A stretch of DNA of 64,000 nucleotides from CAVUCH01 sp963739995 (GTDB lineage: Bacteria > Acidobacteriota > Vicinamibacteria > Vicinamibacterales > JAENWD01). The stretch's first letter is position 1. The number at the start of each line of letters is the position of its first letter. The DNA lies in contig CAVUCH010000015.1 in NCBI GenBank assembly GCA_963739995.1, forward strand, positions 62,001 to 126,000. The letters run 5' to 3'. Positions 7,214 to 16,397 of the stretch are shown piece after piece. The translations under genes and the position numbers were made by a program. A model generated the notes under the pieces. The model made no database searches and was not told the origin of the DNA. It was given only the letters and a program-made list of their open reading frames with translations.

Positions 7214-7363
7214 GGGCTAAGGGCTAAGGGCCAAGGGCTAAGGGCCACGTTTCAAGGCCTCTTTAGCTTTTGGCCGCTAGCCCTTGCCTTTAGAGAGAGC
7301 CCTTGGCCTTTAGAGAACCCTTGGCCCTTCAGCCCTTCGCCTTTAGCCCTTGGCCTTTAGCCC
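7214..7363. repeat. Head-to-head heptamer element (GGGCTAA / TTAGCCC units)
   Basis: Left arm 7214-7248 holds five perfect 7-nt steps: GGGCTAA, GGGCTAA, GGGCCAA, GGGCTAA, GGGCCAC. Right arm 7261-7363 carries the reverse complement units (TTAGCCC, TTGGCCC, TTCAGCC) with more drift. The right arm touches the hydrolase stop codon at 7364-7366. Unit variants differ mainly by transitions, so RNA pairing with G-U would be preserved. Confidence 0.85.
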
Positions 7364-8068
7364 TCAGAACAGCGTCTGGCGAAACCAGTTCACGATGCGC
7401 TCCACCAGCTCGGGCCGGCGCTGGAGCATGACGGTGCCGTGCCCGGCGTCCTCGAGTGTCTCGACCTGGCGAAGCGCGGTTGATCCGGCGAGGGCCCGCG
7501 CCGAGCGCAGAGCGTAGGGATCATTGCTGCCGGTCAGGAACAGCACAGACCCGTCAAAGCGTTTGAGCGACGGCTCGCTCTTCAGGCCTCGATAGTCGGT
7601 CGACACCGAGAGCAGCACGAGCGATCGCACTGATTTGTCGGCCCCCGCTGCCATGGCGGCGAGGTTGGCACCCGCCGATGCCCCCGCGAGCCCGATGCGC
7701 CCGGTCGCGACCGTCTCCTGGCCTTTGAGGAAGGCGAGGGCGGCCTGCACGTCCTGCAGCATGGGCCCGAGCGTCGCGCCCGCCGGTCGCGCACCCGAGG
7801 ACTCGCCGTGGCCGCGCAGGTCGAGCGCCAGCGTGACGAACCCGCCGTCGCGCAGCCGCTGGGCCGTGTCGTCCCAGTCGCCCCGCGAACGCGTGAGCAT
7901 GTGGATCAGCACCACCGCGGGAGCGGGCCTGCGGTCCGGCTCATAGAGCGATGCCGAGAGGTGGGTGCCGTCAGCGGCGCGGAAGCTGACCGTGCGCGCT
8001 GCTTCTGCTGGCACGGGCCACAGCAGATATGCCACAAGACCACCGGCAAACCAGGCCGTGCGGGTCAC
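7364..8068 (-). CDS. Secreted alpha/beta hydrolase (dienelactone hydrolase-like)
   Basis: A 234-residue alpha/beta hydrolase with an N-terminal hydrophobic signal (GGLVAYLLWPVPAEA). It has the oxyanion region VVLIHMLTRSRGDWDD, the nucleophile elbow IGLAGASAGANLAA, a late Asp in FLTGSNDPYALR and the catalytic His in EDAGHGTVML. The elbow GASAG fits GxSxG. Substrate is unknown; the dienelactone hydrolase/acyl-peptidase group is closest in pattern. The GTG start overlaps the pdxJ stop (GTGA). The stop codon is immediately preceded on the plus strand by a heptamer array. Confidence 0.8.
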   Translation of the reverse strand: MTRTAWFAGGLVAYLLWPVPAEAARTVSFRAADGTHLSASLYEPDRRPAPAVVLIHMLTRSRGDWDDTAQRLRDGGFVTLALDLRGHGESSGARPAGATLGPMLQDVQAALAFLKGQETVATGRIGLAGASAGANLAAMAAGADKSVRSLVLLSVSTDYRGLKSEPSLKRFDGSVLFLTGSNDPYALRSARALAGSTALRQVETLEDAGHGTVMLQRRPELVERIVNWFRQTLF

Positions 8069-8817
8069 CCGGCCGAGTCCGGCCCCGCGGCGGCGTCGAG
8101 GTACTCGCGCACCGCGCGGTCGAGCCCTACAAACAGCGCATGGCTGATCAGCGCGTGGCCGATCGAAAATTCCAGAACGTGCGGCACCGTGGAAAACAGC
8201 GGCAGGTTATCAAGGTCGAGGTCGTGGCCGGCGTTCACGCCCAGATCGCGCTCATGCGCGTGAATCGCCGCACGGGTGTACCGCGCCAGCGCGGCGTCGC
8301 ATGCGGCGCCCCCCTGTTCGAACGCTCGCGCGTACGGCTCGGTGTAGAGCTCGACGCGGTCGGCGCCCAGCGAAGCGGCCCAGTCTATGGCGGGTCGCTC
8401 CGGGTCCACGAACAGGCTGACACGCACCCCGGCGTCGTGCAGCCGGTCGATGACCCCGCGGAGGTGCGCGGGCGGCGTATCCGGACGCCAGCCTGCCTGG
8501 CTGGTGCGCTCCCCCGGCATGACCGGCACCAGCGTGGCCTGATCGGGACGCACCTGGCACACGAGGGCGACGAGGTCCTCACGGGGATCCCCCTCGATGT
8601 TGTACTCGATTCGACCCTCGAGCGGCGCGAGCTCCGCGGCCACATCGCGAACGTCGGCGAGGGTGATGTGGCGGTTGTCCGCACGCGGATGCACCGTGAT
8701 CCCGGGAGCACCAGCCGCGACGCAGACGCGCACCGCATCGGTGACAGAGGGCACACGCCCGCCCCGCGAGTTTCGAATCGTCGCGACCTTGTTGACGTTG
8801 ACGCTCAGCCGGGCCAT
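8065..8817 (-). CDS. pdxJ: Pyridoxine 5'-phosphate synthase
   Basis: Condenses 1-deoxyxylulose 5-phosphate with 3-amino-2-oxopropyl phosphate to make pyridoxine 5'-phosphate in vitamin B6 synthesis. Family marks are RLSVNVNKVATIRNSRGG at the start, AAGAPGITVHPRADNRHI, EYNIEGDP, VPVMPGERTSQAGW and the late GHDLDLDNLP segment. The start at ATG 8817 matches PdxJ N-termini; the frame is open 18 residues further upstream. The gene is eight bases from the glmM stop and overlaps the hydrolase start, so it is read with the cdaA-glmM block. Confidence 0.95.
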   Translation of the reverse strand: MARLSVNVNKVATIRNSRGGRVPSVTDAVRVCVAAGAPGITVHPRADNRHITLADVRDVAAELAPLEGRIEYNIEGDPREDLVALVCQVRPDQATLVPVMPGERTSQAGWRPDTPPAHLRGVIDRLHDAGVRVSLFVDPERPAIDWAASLGADRVELYTEPYARAFEQGGAACDAALARYTRAAIHAHERDLGVNAGHDLDLDNLPLFSTVPHVLEFSIGHALISHALFVGLDRAVREYLDAAAGPDSAG

Positions 8818-8825
8818 ACGGTGTA

Positions 8826-10160
8826 TCAGGCGAGGTGTACGCGGACGGCCTCCGCGATCTCGCCGGCCCATACGCGAATCTCTTCCGCATCGCGGCCCTC
8901 GAGCATGATTCGGAGCAGCGGCTCGGTCCCCGAGTACCGAACGAGCAGACGTCCATGACCGGCAAGCTGGCCCTCCACACGATCGACGACCGCGGCGATC
9001 TGCGGGACGTCCCGCAGATCGGCCTTACGCTGCACCCGCACGTTCACGAGCACCTGCGGGAAGCTGGTAAGGTCGGCTGCGAGCTCACCAAGAGTGCGAC
9101 CGGTCTCCCGCATGACGCGCAACACGTTCAGAGCCGTGACCAGGCCGTCTCCGGTGAACAGGTGCTCGGTGAAGATGACGTGTCCCGACTGCTCACCGCC
9201 GAGCGAGAGATCCCGCTTCAGCAGTTCCTCCATCACGTACTTGTCACCCACCTGGCAGCGCACGAGGTCGATGCCGCTGTCCTTCAGCGCGAGCTCGAGG
9301 CCGATGTTGCTCATCACCGTGGCCACGACGGCCTGCCCCTTGAGCCGGCCCTCGGCCTGCAGGCGGCGCGCGCACATCAGCATCACGGCGTCGCCATCCA
9401 CGATGCGCCCATGCTCGTCCACGAAGATCGCCCGGTCTCCGTCGCCGTCGAATGCCACCCCCAACCGGTGTCCCCCTTCGACGACCAGCGCCGCCAGAGC
9501 CTCAGGATGGGTCGATCCGGAGTGCAGGTTGATGTTCCGGCCGTCCGGCTCATCGCCGATGAGGGTCACATCCAGTCCGAGCTCGCGAAACAGCCGGGGC
9601 GCCACGCTCGTTGTCGCGCCGTTCGCACAGTCCACGGCTAGGCGCGCCCCGGCCAGCGTCCCGGGCTCGGGCAGCGCCTCACGCACGTGCGCCAGATACC
9701 GCTCGACGAGCGCTTCTCCCGGAACCGCATCGGCCTCGCCCGGGGGGACTTCCCACGAGGCGTCGGCAACGATGCTCTCGACGTGCCGCTCGAGATCTTC
9801 GCTGAACTTCTCGCCGCCGCCGGAGAACACCTTGATTCCGTTGTCCTCGAATGGATTGTGTGAGGCGGAGATCACGACCCCGGCGGTGAAGTCACTGGAT
9901 CGCGTGAGGTAGGCGATTCCGGGCGTCGGGATCACGCCGGCGCTCACCACCTCCGCGCCGCAGGCACGCGCGCCGTGGGCCAGCTCACGCTCGAGCCACA
10001 GGCCAGACTCCCGGGTGTCCCGGCCGATGAGCACCCGCGCGGCGCCGGGCGGCAGCGCGCGCACCAGCGCCGCGCCAAGGCGTCGCACCGTGACATGATC
10101 CAGAGGGTACGTGCCCGCGCGTCCGCGAACACCGTCGGTGCCAAACAAACGTGTGGACAT
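8826..10160 (-). CDS. glmM: Phosphoglucosamine mutase
   Basis: A 444-residue GlmM converting glucosamine 6-phosphate to glucosamine 1-phosphate for peptidoglycan and lipopolysaccharide precursors. MSTRLFGTDGVRGRAG is diagnostic. The active loop VISASHNPFEDNGIK, metal loop DGDGDRAIFVD, sugar loop GGEQSGHVIF and phosphate loop RYSGTEPLLRI are all intact. It follows ybbR by nine bases and completes the conserved cdaA-cdaR-glmM arrangement. In other bacteria CdaA binds and controls GlmM, which couples c-di-AMP synthesis to wall synthesis. Confidence 0.97.
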   Translation of the reverse strand: MSTRLFGTDGVRGRAGTYPLDHVTVRRLGAALVRALPPGAARVLIGRDTRESGLWLERELAHGARACGAEVVSAGVIPTPGIAYLTRSSDFTAGVVISASHNPFEDNGIKVFSGGGEKFSEDLERHVESIVADASWEVPPGEADAVPGEALVERYLAHVREALPEPGTLAGARLAVDCANGATTSVAPRLFRELGLDVTLIGDEPDGRNINLHSGSTHPEALAALVVEGGHRLGVAFDGDGDRAIFVDEHGRIVDGDAVMLMCARRLQAEGRLKGQAVVATVMSNIGLELALKDSGIDLVRCQVGDKYVMEELLKRDLSLGGEQSGHVIFTEHLFTGDGLVTALNVLRVMRETGRTLGELAADLTSFPQVLVNVRVQRKADLRDVPQIAAVVDRVEGQLAGHGRLLVRYSGTEPLLRIMLEGRDAEEIRVWAGEIAEAVRVHLA

Positions 10161-10169
10161 GTGGAAGCG

Positions 10170-11081
10170 CTACCTGATGGTCACCCGAACTGCCGCCGGA
10201 TCGGTGGCAGCGATGCTGAACCCTGCCGTGGCGTCGATACGCACCGGAAGATTGTATCGTCCCGGCTTCAGTCCGCTGAGATCGACGAAGGCGGGCACGT
10301 GCTCAGCCGTCACACCCCTCACCACGTCGGCGGCCCCTCGCGCCCTGACGGCGACCTCGGGCGGCACGACCGCGGCGCGCAGCCCGCGCCCGAGATGCCG
10401 CAGGATGATGGGCACGCCGCGAACGGTGTAATGCACCGGGGCCGGGTTGACGTCCACGACCACAACCGCATTTCTGGGTATTTTGAGACGCACGCTCGAC
10501 TCCGCGACACCGATGGTGACGGTGTCGCGGACGCGGCCCATCGCGCCATGCAGGTTCACCGGCTCGGTCGTCGCCTGGGTGAGCTGGCTGATGACACTCT
10601 CCGGTCCGACGACTTCGACGGAGGCGGGTGAAGCGGTCACGCGGCCGCGCACGTAGCCTTCCGCAGGCTCGCCATCAATCGCGGGCACGACCGGCACCGT
10701 CTTGGTGACGGATGCCTCGAACATCAGGGGGACGGTTGGGGGGATGACGCCGAGGGCGCGCACGCCCACGGGTGAAGTCACATGGTCCGGGAGCAGGTGG
10801 AACATGCGCCGGCCGGGGCGTGCGGAGGAGAGCTCGACCGTAACGATGAGCTCTGTGCCACGCAGCTGACCAAGCGTGGTCGACGGTCCCTTGACGCGCA
10901 CATCGACAAAACTGGGCGGCTCCCCGATCATCTCGAGCGACGCGGGCATGTTCTGGAATTCGAGCGGCACCCGCAACGAACGCTCCGCCTCCTTCTGCCC
11001 CGCGACGAGCGACCACAGCAGCACGGCGAGCGCAAACGACAGCAGCTTCAGACCGACATGCCGGAGCACTTGAGTGGCCAT
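10170..11081 (-). CDS. YbbR-domain protein (CdaR-like regulator of CdaA)
   Basis: About 303 residues with an N-terminal membrane anchor (VGLKLLSFALAVLLWSLVAG) and several extracytoplasmic YbbR repeats. Examples are RVPLEFQNMPASLEMI, VDVRVKGPSTTLGQL and repeated VTASPASVEVVGPESV-type strands. CdaR proteins contact the membrane cyclase CdaA and modulate c-di-AMP output. The start at 11081 overlaps the cdaA stop as TGATG; an upstream ATG at 11099 in the same frame is possible. The neighbours cdaA and glmM strongly support the assignment. Confidence 0.9.
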   Translation of the reverse strand: MATQVLRHVGLKLLSFALAVLLWSLVAGQKEAERSLRVPLEFQNMPASLEMIGEPPSFVDVRVKGPSTTLGQLRGTELIVTVELSSARPGRRMFHLLPDHVTSPVGVRALGVIPPTVPLMFEASVTKTVPVVPAIDGEPAEGYVRGRVTASPASVEVVGPESVISQLTQATTEPVNLHGAMGRVRDTVTIGVAESSVRLKIPRNAVVVVDVNPAPVHYTVRGVPIILRHLGRGLRAAVVPPEVAVRARGAADVVRGVTAEHVPAFVDLSGLKPGRYNLPVRIDATAGFSIAATDPAAVRVTIR

Positions 11082-11893
11082 CAGCCGAACGAGAGCCATC
11101 GTTGGGCGCGGGTGCCGCTCCGGCCGTACGAGACGAGCCGGCGCAAACGAGCCCGCAGCTCGTCCAGGGTGAGGCCGCGCTCGATGGTGCCGTCCAGCAC
11201 CAGCGAGATTTTCCCGGTTTCCTCCGAAACCACGACTGCGACGGAGTCGTTCTCCTCCGTCAGGCCGATCGCCGCCCGGTGCCGCGACCCAAGCTCGCGA
11301 CTCAGCCGCGGGTTCACGGTAAGCGGCAGGAAACAGGCGGCCGCGGCTATCCGATCGTCCTGCACGATGACGGCGCCATCGTGCAGCGGCGAGTCCGTGT
11401 TGAAGATCGTCACCAGGAGGTCGTAGCTCACCTTCGCGTCGAGGGGAATTCCGCCTTCGATGTAGTTGCGCAACCCGATCTCCCGCTCGATGGCGATGAT
11501 CGCCCCCACCCGGTCCTTCGACAGCATGCCCGACGCAACGACGATCTCCTCGAGCGCCTCCTCGGCGGCGCGTCCTTTCGACAGCAGCCGGAAGAATGGC
11601 GCCCGGCCGAAATGCGCGAGCGCCCGCCGGATATCCGACTGGAACAACACAATCGCCGCAAACACCACGTAGCCGACCGCGTTGCGAATGATCCAATTCA
11701 CCGTCTCGAGGTGTGCCACCTGCGAGAGAAACAGCAGGCCCACCATCAGGCCGGCGCCAGCCACCATCTGCACCGCGCGGGTCCCACGGATGAGTTTGAA
11801 CACCTCGTAGATCAGGACCGTCACAATCGCAATGTCGAGGACGTCCCGCCAGCCGATCGGCGCACGCGTGAAGAGTCCGTCCAACCAGTTCAC
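11081..11893 (-). CDS. cdaA: Membrane diadenylate cyclase CdaA
   Basis: A 270-residue c-di-AMP synthase of the DAC family. Three hydrophobic helices occupy about the first 90 residues (ILIYEVFKL, AGAGLMVGLLFLSQ and VGYVVFAAIVLFQ regions). The DAC domain follows, with the catalytic DGA motif in SPLHDGAVIVQDDRI and the RHR motif in LGSRHRAAIGL. It condenses two ATP into c-di-AMP at the inner membrane. The GTG start overlaps the folP stop (GTGA), and its own stop overlaps the YbbR start. Confidence 0.95.
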   Translation of the reverse strand: MNWLDGLFTRAPIGWRDVLDIAIVTVLIYEVFKLIRGTRAVQMVAGAGLMVGLLFLSQVAHLETVNWIIRNAVGYVVFAAIVLFQSDIRRALAHFGRAPFFRLLSKGRAAEEALEEIVVASGMLSKDRVGAIIAIEREIGLRNYIEGGIPLDAKVSYDLLVTIFNTDSPLHDGAVIVQDDRIAAAACFLPLTVNPRLSRELGSRHRAAIGLTEENDSVAVVVSEETGKISLVLDGTIERGLTLDELRARLRRLVSYGRSGTRAQRWLSFG

Positions 11894-12834
11894 GTGGCCC
11901 GCGCCTCCCTTGCTGCCTGGTCTACCGCGGCGTCGCGCCGGAGCATGTCGGCCAGGCGCACGACGTCTACCATCTCGGGCACCGCATGCACCCGAACCAC
12001 GTGCGCACCGGCCAGCACGGCCGCCGTAACGGCCGCTGCCGTCCCCCAGTCACGCGCGGCGGGCGCGCGCTCACCGGTGGCGCGCTGCAGGAACGACTTT
12101 CGTGAGGGACCGACGAGGAGCGGACGACCAAGCGCGTGCAGCTCCTCGAGACGTGCGAGGACCGTGCTGCTGTGCTCCGAGCGTTTCGCGAAACCGATCC
12201 CGGGATCCACGAGCACGTGCGACATCGGGATGCCCGCGTCACCGGCGCGCTGGACACGCTCATTGAGCTCCGCGCAGACCTCGCGCACCACGTCCTCGTA
12301 GTGCGCGTCGTGGTACATGGCCCGCGACCGCCCGCGCGTGTGCATGAGGCTGACGGCAGCCTGCGTGCGGGCAACGACGGCGGGCAGCGCGGAGTCATAC
12401 GTCAGCCCGCTGATGTCGTTGACGATGGCCGCACCAAGGTCCAGGGCGACTTCGGCAACAGCGGCCTTGTAGGTGTCGATCGAGATGGGCACCCGCAACC
12501 GGCCGGCGAGTCCCCGGAGAACCGGCGCCACCCTGCTCAGCTCCTCTTCCGCTGACACGGGAAGAGCGCCTGGCCTGGTGGATTCACCGCCGATGTCGAT
12601 GATGTCCGCTCCCGCCCCTTCCATGGCGAGCGCATCCTCCACGGCGCGCACAGGGTCCGCGTGCTGTCCGCCGTCGGCAAAGGAATCGGGCGTCACGTTG
12701 AGGACGGCCATCACCAGGGTGCGGTCACCCAGGTGCAGGGTCCCGCCCGTCGGGAGGGGAACGTCGAAGGAAGGGCGCGGGAACACCCCCACAGTGTAGC
12801 GGCAGGCAGAGGTTCCGCGTCCCAGGTTCTGCAA
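11890..12834 (-). CDS. folP: Dihydropteroate synthase
   Basis: Joins p-aminobenzoate to dihydropterin pyrophosphate in folate synthesis. The pterin site LVMAVLNVTPDSFADGG and DIIDIGGESTRPGA are signature motifs. ISIDTYKAAVAEVALDLGAA, VNDISG, VLVDPGIGFAK and LLVGPSRKSFL follow in the normal order. It has an N-terminal extension of about 30 residues; a shorter start near the GTG before GVFPRPSF is possible. It lies between ftsH and cdaA, overlapping cdaA by four bases. Confidence 0.95.
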   Translation of the reverse strand: MQNLGRGTSACRYTVGVFPRPSFDVPLPTGGTLHLGDRTLVMAVLNVTPDSFADGGQHADPVRAVEDALAMEGAGADIIDIGGESTRPGALPVSAEEELSRVAPVLRGLAGRLRVPISIDTYKAAVAEVALDLGAAIVNDISGLTYDSALPAVVARTQAAVSLMHTRGRSRAMYHDAHYEDVVREVCAELNERVQRAGDAGIPMSHVLVDPGIGFAKRSEHSSTVLARLEELHALGRPLLVGPSRKSFLQRATGERAPAARDWGTAAAVTAAVLAGAHVVRVHAVPEMVDVVRLADMLRRDAAVDQAAREARAT

Positions 12835-12855
12835 CCCGGTCGCGCGGAACCGCGG

Positions 12856-14769
12856 CTACTCTTGAGGAACCGGTTTGTTGAGCGGCGGTACGATGGATGG
12901 CCGCTGCTCGCGGCGAGAACGGACGTCTTCCGGAGGCGGTGGCACCGGTGCGGACGGCTTCGCGGGGACGTACTCCTCCAGCGGCTGCCCGGCGATGATG
13001 CGGCGGACCTGGTCGGCGTCGAGCACCTCGCGGAGCAACAGGGCATCTGCCATCGTCTCGATGCTCGCGCGGTTCGCCTGCAGGATCGCCAGCGCCCGGT
13101 TGTACGCCTCGGTCACGAACCGCTTGATTTCGTGATCGATACGGATCGCCGTGTCCGCGCTGTAGTCCGAGCGCTGCGCAATCTCCCGGCCCAGGAAGAT
13201 CTGCTCTTCCTTCTTCCCGAAGGTGAGCGGCCCGAGCGAGTCGCTCATGCCCCACTCGCACACCATGCGGCGGCCGAGCTCGGTCGCTCGCTCGAGGTCG
13301 TTACCCGCCCCGGTGGTGATGCTGCCGAGAGTAATCTCTTCGGCAATGCGGCCACCCAGCAGGATGGCGAGCTGATCGTTCAGGTAGTCGCGCGAGTAGT
13401 TGTGCTTCTCGTCGGTCGGGAGCTGCTGCGTGAGACCGAGCGCCATTCCGCGCGGGATGATCGTCACCTTGTGGATGGGGTCCGCGTGCGGCAGCAGCAC
13501 CGTGAGGATCGCGTGGCCAGCCTCGTGGATCGCCGTGATCTTCTTCTCGGCGTCGCTGATGATCATCGAGCGGCGCTCGGCGCCCATGAGTACCTTGTCC
13601 TTGGCGAACTCGAAGTCGACCATCCGGACGACCTTCATGCTGTAGCGCGCCGCGTTCAGCGCCGCTTCGTTCACGAGATTCGCGAGGTCCGCGCCCGAAA
13701 AGCCCGACGTTCCCCTCGCCAGCGTGCTCACGTCCACATCGTCCGACAGCGGGATCTTGCGCGTGTGCACCGAGAGGATGCCTTCGCGGCCCTTCACGTC
13801 GGGACGGTTCACGACGATGCGGCGGTCGAAGCGGCCTGGGCGCAGCAGGGCAGGATCGAGGACATCCGGCCGGTTGGTAGCGGCGACGAGGATGACGCCT
13901 TCGTTGCTCTCGAACCCGTCCATCTCGACGAGCAGCTGGTTGAGGGTCTGCTCGCGTTCGTCGTGCCCGCCGCCGAGGCCGGCGCCGCGATGACGGCCGA
14001 CCGCGTCAATCTCGTCGATGAACACGATGCAAGGGGCGTTCTTCTTCCCCTGTTCGAAGAGGTCGCGCACGCGCGACGCGCCCACGCCCACGAACATCTC
14101 CACGAAATCCGATCCGCTGATGGAGAAGAACGGCACGTTCGCCTCGCCCGCGACCGCGCGCGCGAGGAGCGTCTTGCCGGTACCCGGGGAGCCCATGAGC
14201 AGGACGCCCTTGGGGATGCGTCCGCCGAGCTTCTGGAACTTCTGCGGTTCCTTGAGGAACTCGATGATCTCCTGCAGCTCGTCTTTCGCTTCGTCGACGC
14301 CGGCGACGTCCTTGAACGTCACTTTCTTCTGAGCGGACGAGGAGAGCTTCGCCTTGCTCTTGCCGAACGACAGCGCCTTGTTGCCGCCGCTCTGCATCTG
14401 GCGCATGAAGAAGATCCAGAACCCGATCAGAAGGAGGATCGGCGCCCACGAGTACAGCAGCGTGGCCCACGGGCTGGCAGTGGGTTCCTTGGCATTCATG
14501 AGAACGCCCTTGTCCCAGAGCTTGTTCGCCAGGCCTTCGAACTGCGCCGGCGCGTGCGTCTGGAACGTCTCGTTCGACTTGAGCACGCCGGTGATGTCGT
14601 TGCCCGTGATCGTGACGCTCGAGACCTGGCCCGCTTCAACCTGCGACATGAACGTGCTGAAGCTCATGGCCTGCTCGCGCGACTGGAACGTCCTGGAAAA
14701 GTTCCACACGAGGAGGCCGATGAACACCAGCACCATCCAGAACAGCAGGCTTTTGAGAGTCGAATTCAC
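12856..14769 (-). CDS. ftsH: ATP-dependent zinc metalloprotease FtsH
   Basis: A 637-residue membrane AAA+ protease that degrades misassembled membrane proteins and short-lived regulators. It has two N-terminal membrane helices (LLFWMVLVFIGLLVWNF and WAPILLLIGFWIFFMRQM) around a small periplasmic domain. The AAA domain carries Walker A GSPGTGKTLLARA, Walker B IVFIDEIDAVG and the R-finger region. The protease domain has the zinc motif HEAGHA. The GTG start (NSTLKSLLF) overlaps the tilS stop as GTGA; the longer open frame upstream is inside tilS. A Pro-rich C-terminal tail follows. Confidence 0.97.
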   Translation of the reverse strand: MNSTLKSLLFWMVLVFIGLLVWNFSRTFQSREQAMSFSTFMSQVEAGQVSSVTITGNDITGVLKSNETFQTHAPAQFEGLANKLWDKGVLMNAKEPTASPWATLLYSWAPILLLIGFWIFFMRQMQSGGNKALSFGKSKAKLSSSAQKKVTFKDVAGVDEAKDELQEIIEFLKEPQKFQKLGGRIPKGVLLMGSPGTGKTLLARAVAGEANVPFFSISGSDFVEMFVGVGASRVRDLFEQGKKNAPCIVFIDEIDAVGRHRGAGLGGGHDEREQTLNQLLVEMDGFESNEGVILVAATNRPDVLDPALLRPGRFDRRIVVNRPDVKGREGILSVHTRKIPLSDDVDVSTLARGTSGFSGADLANLVNEAALNAARYSMKVVRMVDFEFAKDKVLMGAERRSMIISDAEKKITAIHEAGHAILTVLLPHADPIHKVTIIPRGMALGLTQQLPTDEKHNYSRDYLNDQLAILLGGRIAEEITLGSITTGAGNDLERATELGRRMVCEWGMSDSLGPLTFGKKEEQIFLGREIAQRSDYSADTAIRIDHEIKRFVTEAYNRALAILQANRASIETMADALLLREVLDADQVRRIIAGQPLEEYVPAKPSAPVPPPPEDVRSRREQRPSIVPPLNKPVPQE

Positions 14770-16175
14770 TCGGGGCCTCCCCACTGACGGGTAAGTTTCA
14801 AGACTACCACGCCGCTGTCGCCTGCCGAGGCCCGGTACACCTCGTCCAGTGCGTGTCCCGGCACCCACACCACTTTGTCGTGACGGTCCACGACCAGAGG
14901 CAGGCGGTGCCGCTCGGCGCGGGACACTTTGCGGTCGACGAACAGATCCTGCAGCTTCTTCGTGCCGCTCAGCCCGACCGGCCGCAGTGCATCCCCCGGA
15001 CGCCAGTTGCGAACGAACAAACCTTCCGTCACCTGAGCACAGCCAACTACGGCAACCGGCGCATCGGGCGTGCCCTTGGGGAGCTGCCCGTCGAGCAGGC
15101 CCACGTCGGCATGCATGGTGGCGCTCACTTCCGCAATCCAGACACGGCCCGGCACGGGGAGCGCATAACGGAAGGGCGGCGCGGCGTCACGCCGCGGCCC
15201 TCTACCTGTTAAGACAACCGCCGACCCGTTTCGGTCCGCCCGCACGTGTCCTGGTAGATCGACACCCGGTGCGGCCTCGCTCTCGAGCATCGCGGCCAGG
15301 CCGTCGATCTCGGCGAACCCGGGCTCGCGCACTCCGGCCCGGCGCAGCGCTTCCATCAGAAGACGGCGCCGGAGTGCCACGGGCGCGAGCATCGCCCCGG
15401 CCACGTCCACCCGGACCTGCTCCCTGTCGATCCTGACGAGCTGCTGGAGGAGCCCACGCGTCAGCTCGGCCAGGAGCTCTTCATCCGCTCGGGCGACCTC
15501 GGCGGTACGGGCGAGCCGCGTCGGCACTGACGCACCAAACCACGCCTGGAGGGCTGGGAGGACCTCATGCCGCACACGATTGCGCGGATTGGCGAGGTCC
15601 CGATTCGACGCGTCTTCCACGTACGTGATCCCCTTATCGGCGGACCATGCCCGGAGCTGCTCCCGCCCGACGTCGACCAGCGGCCGGACGATCGTGCCGT
15701 TCCTGGGATAGATGCCTGCCAGCCCGCGCGGCCCGGCGCCCCGCAGCAGCCTCAGCAGCACCGTTTCCGCCTGATCGTCCCGCGTGTGCCCCACCGCCAT
15801 GCGATCGGCCCCGAGCACGCGCCTGCCACGCTCCAGGGCGGCATATCGAAGCCTCCTCGCGGCCTCTTCGATCGAGCGGCGCTCCGCGGCCGCGACACGA
15901 CGGACCTCCACGCGCTCCACATGGGCCGGAACGTGCACCCGGTGCGCCAGGGCCGCGGCGAACTTCTGATCACGCTCCGATTCCGGCCCCCGCAGCTGGT
16001 GATTCACGTGCACCAGGCCGACAACGGAGAACTCGCCTCGGGGCGCGAGCTCCAGGAGGACCGAGAGCAGCGCGACCGAATCGGCGCCGCCGGACACCGC
16101 TACCGCGACGCGCGTACCCCGCGGCAACAGGTCATATCGCCGGATCGTGCGCCAGACGCCCTCGATCAGGCTCAT
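14766..16175 (-). CDS. tilS: tRNA(Ile)-lysidine synthase
   Basis: A 469-residue PP-loop ATPase that converts C34 of tRNA-Ile2 (CAT) to lysidine so that it reads AUA. The ATP motif VAVSGGADSVALL, the HVNHQLRG motif and GHTRDDQAETVLLRLLRG are typical. EDASNRDLANPRNRVRHEVLP and a C-terminal substrate domain with VRNWRPGDALRP and KKLQDLFVDRKV follow. It heads the block running through ftsH, folP, cdaA, ybbR and glmM. A tRNA gene with a CAT anticodon lies just upstream. Confidence 0.95.
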   Translation of the reverse strand: MSLIEGVWRTIRRYDLLPRGTRVAVAVSGGADSVALLSVLLELAPRGEFSVVGLVHVNHQLRGPESERDQKFAAALAHRVHVPAHVERVEVRRVAAAERRSIEEAARRLRYAALERGRRVLGADRMAVGHTRDDQAETVLLRLLRGAGPRGLAGIYPRNGTIVRPLVDVGREQLRAWSADKGITYVEDASNRDLANPRNRVRHEVLPALQAWFGASVPTRLARTAEVARADEELLAELTRGLLQQLVRIDREQVRVDVAGAMLAPVALRRRLLMEALRRAGVREPGFAEIDGLAAMLESEAAPGVDLPGHVRADRNGSAVVLTGRGPRRDAAPPFRYALPVPGRVWIAEVSATMHADVGLLDGQLPKGTPDAPVAVVGCAQVTEGLFVRNWRPGDALRPVGLSGTKKLQDLFVDRKVSRAERHRLPLVVDRHDKVVWVPGHALDEVYRASAGDSGVVVLKLTRQWGGPE

Positions 16176-16240
16176 CGTGTGCTGTGGGAGCAGGGCGGAG
16201 GAGCAGGCCGCGTCGGCGTCCTGCTTGCTCCAGGGCGTTA

Positions 16241-16317
16241 TGGTGCCGGTGCAGGGACTTGAACCCCGGACTCCGCGGATATGAGCCGCGTGCTCTAACC
16301 AGCTGAGCTACACCGGC
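16241..16317 (-). tRNA. tRNA-Met (anticodon CAT), CCA encoded
   Basis: A complete cloverleaf of 77 bases on the minus strand. The acceptor stem is GCCGGTG/CACCGGC, the D-stem GCTC/GAGC, and the anticodon stem CGCGG/CCGCG encloses loop CTCATAT with CAT. The T-loop is TTCAAGT with stem CGGGG/CCCTG, followed by ACCA. The overall body resembles elongator tRNA-Met. A CAT anticodon would also fit tRNA-Ile2, so the identity depends on acceptor elements. Confidence 0.9.
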
Positions 16318-16397
16318 GGACCTTTGATTGTAACAATAACGCGGCTCATTTCCTGCAGCGCCGGCATCCAGCCGGCCTGCGGGGGCGACCGTCGACA

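Noticed and set aside
12661..14787. Long plus-strand open frame (708 codons) opposite ftsH
   Set aside because: It is antisense to a gene with full family motifs, Arg/His/Asp-rich, with no recognisable domain; typical of GC-rich antisense frames.
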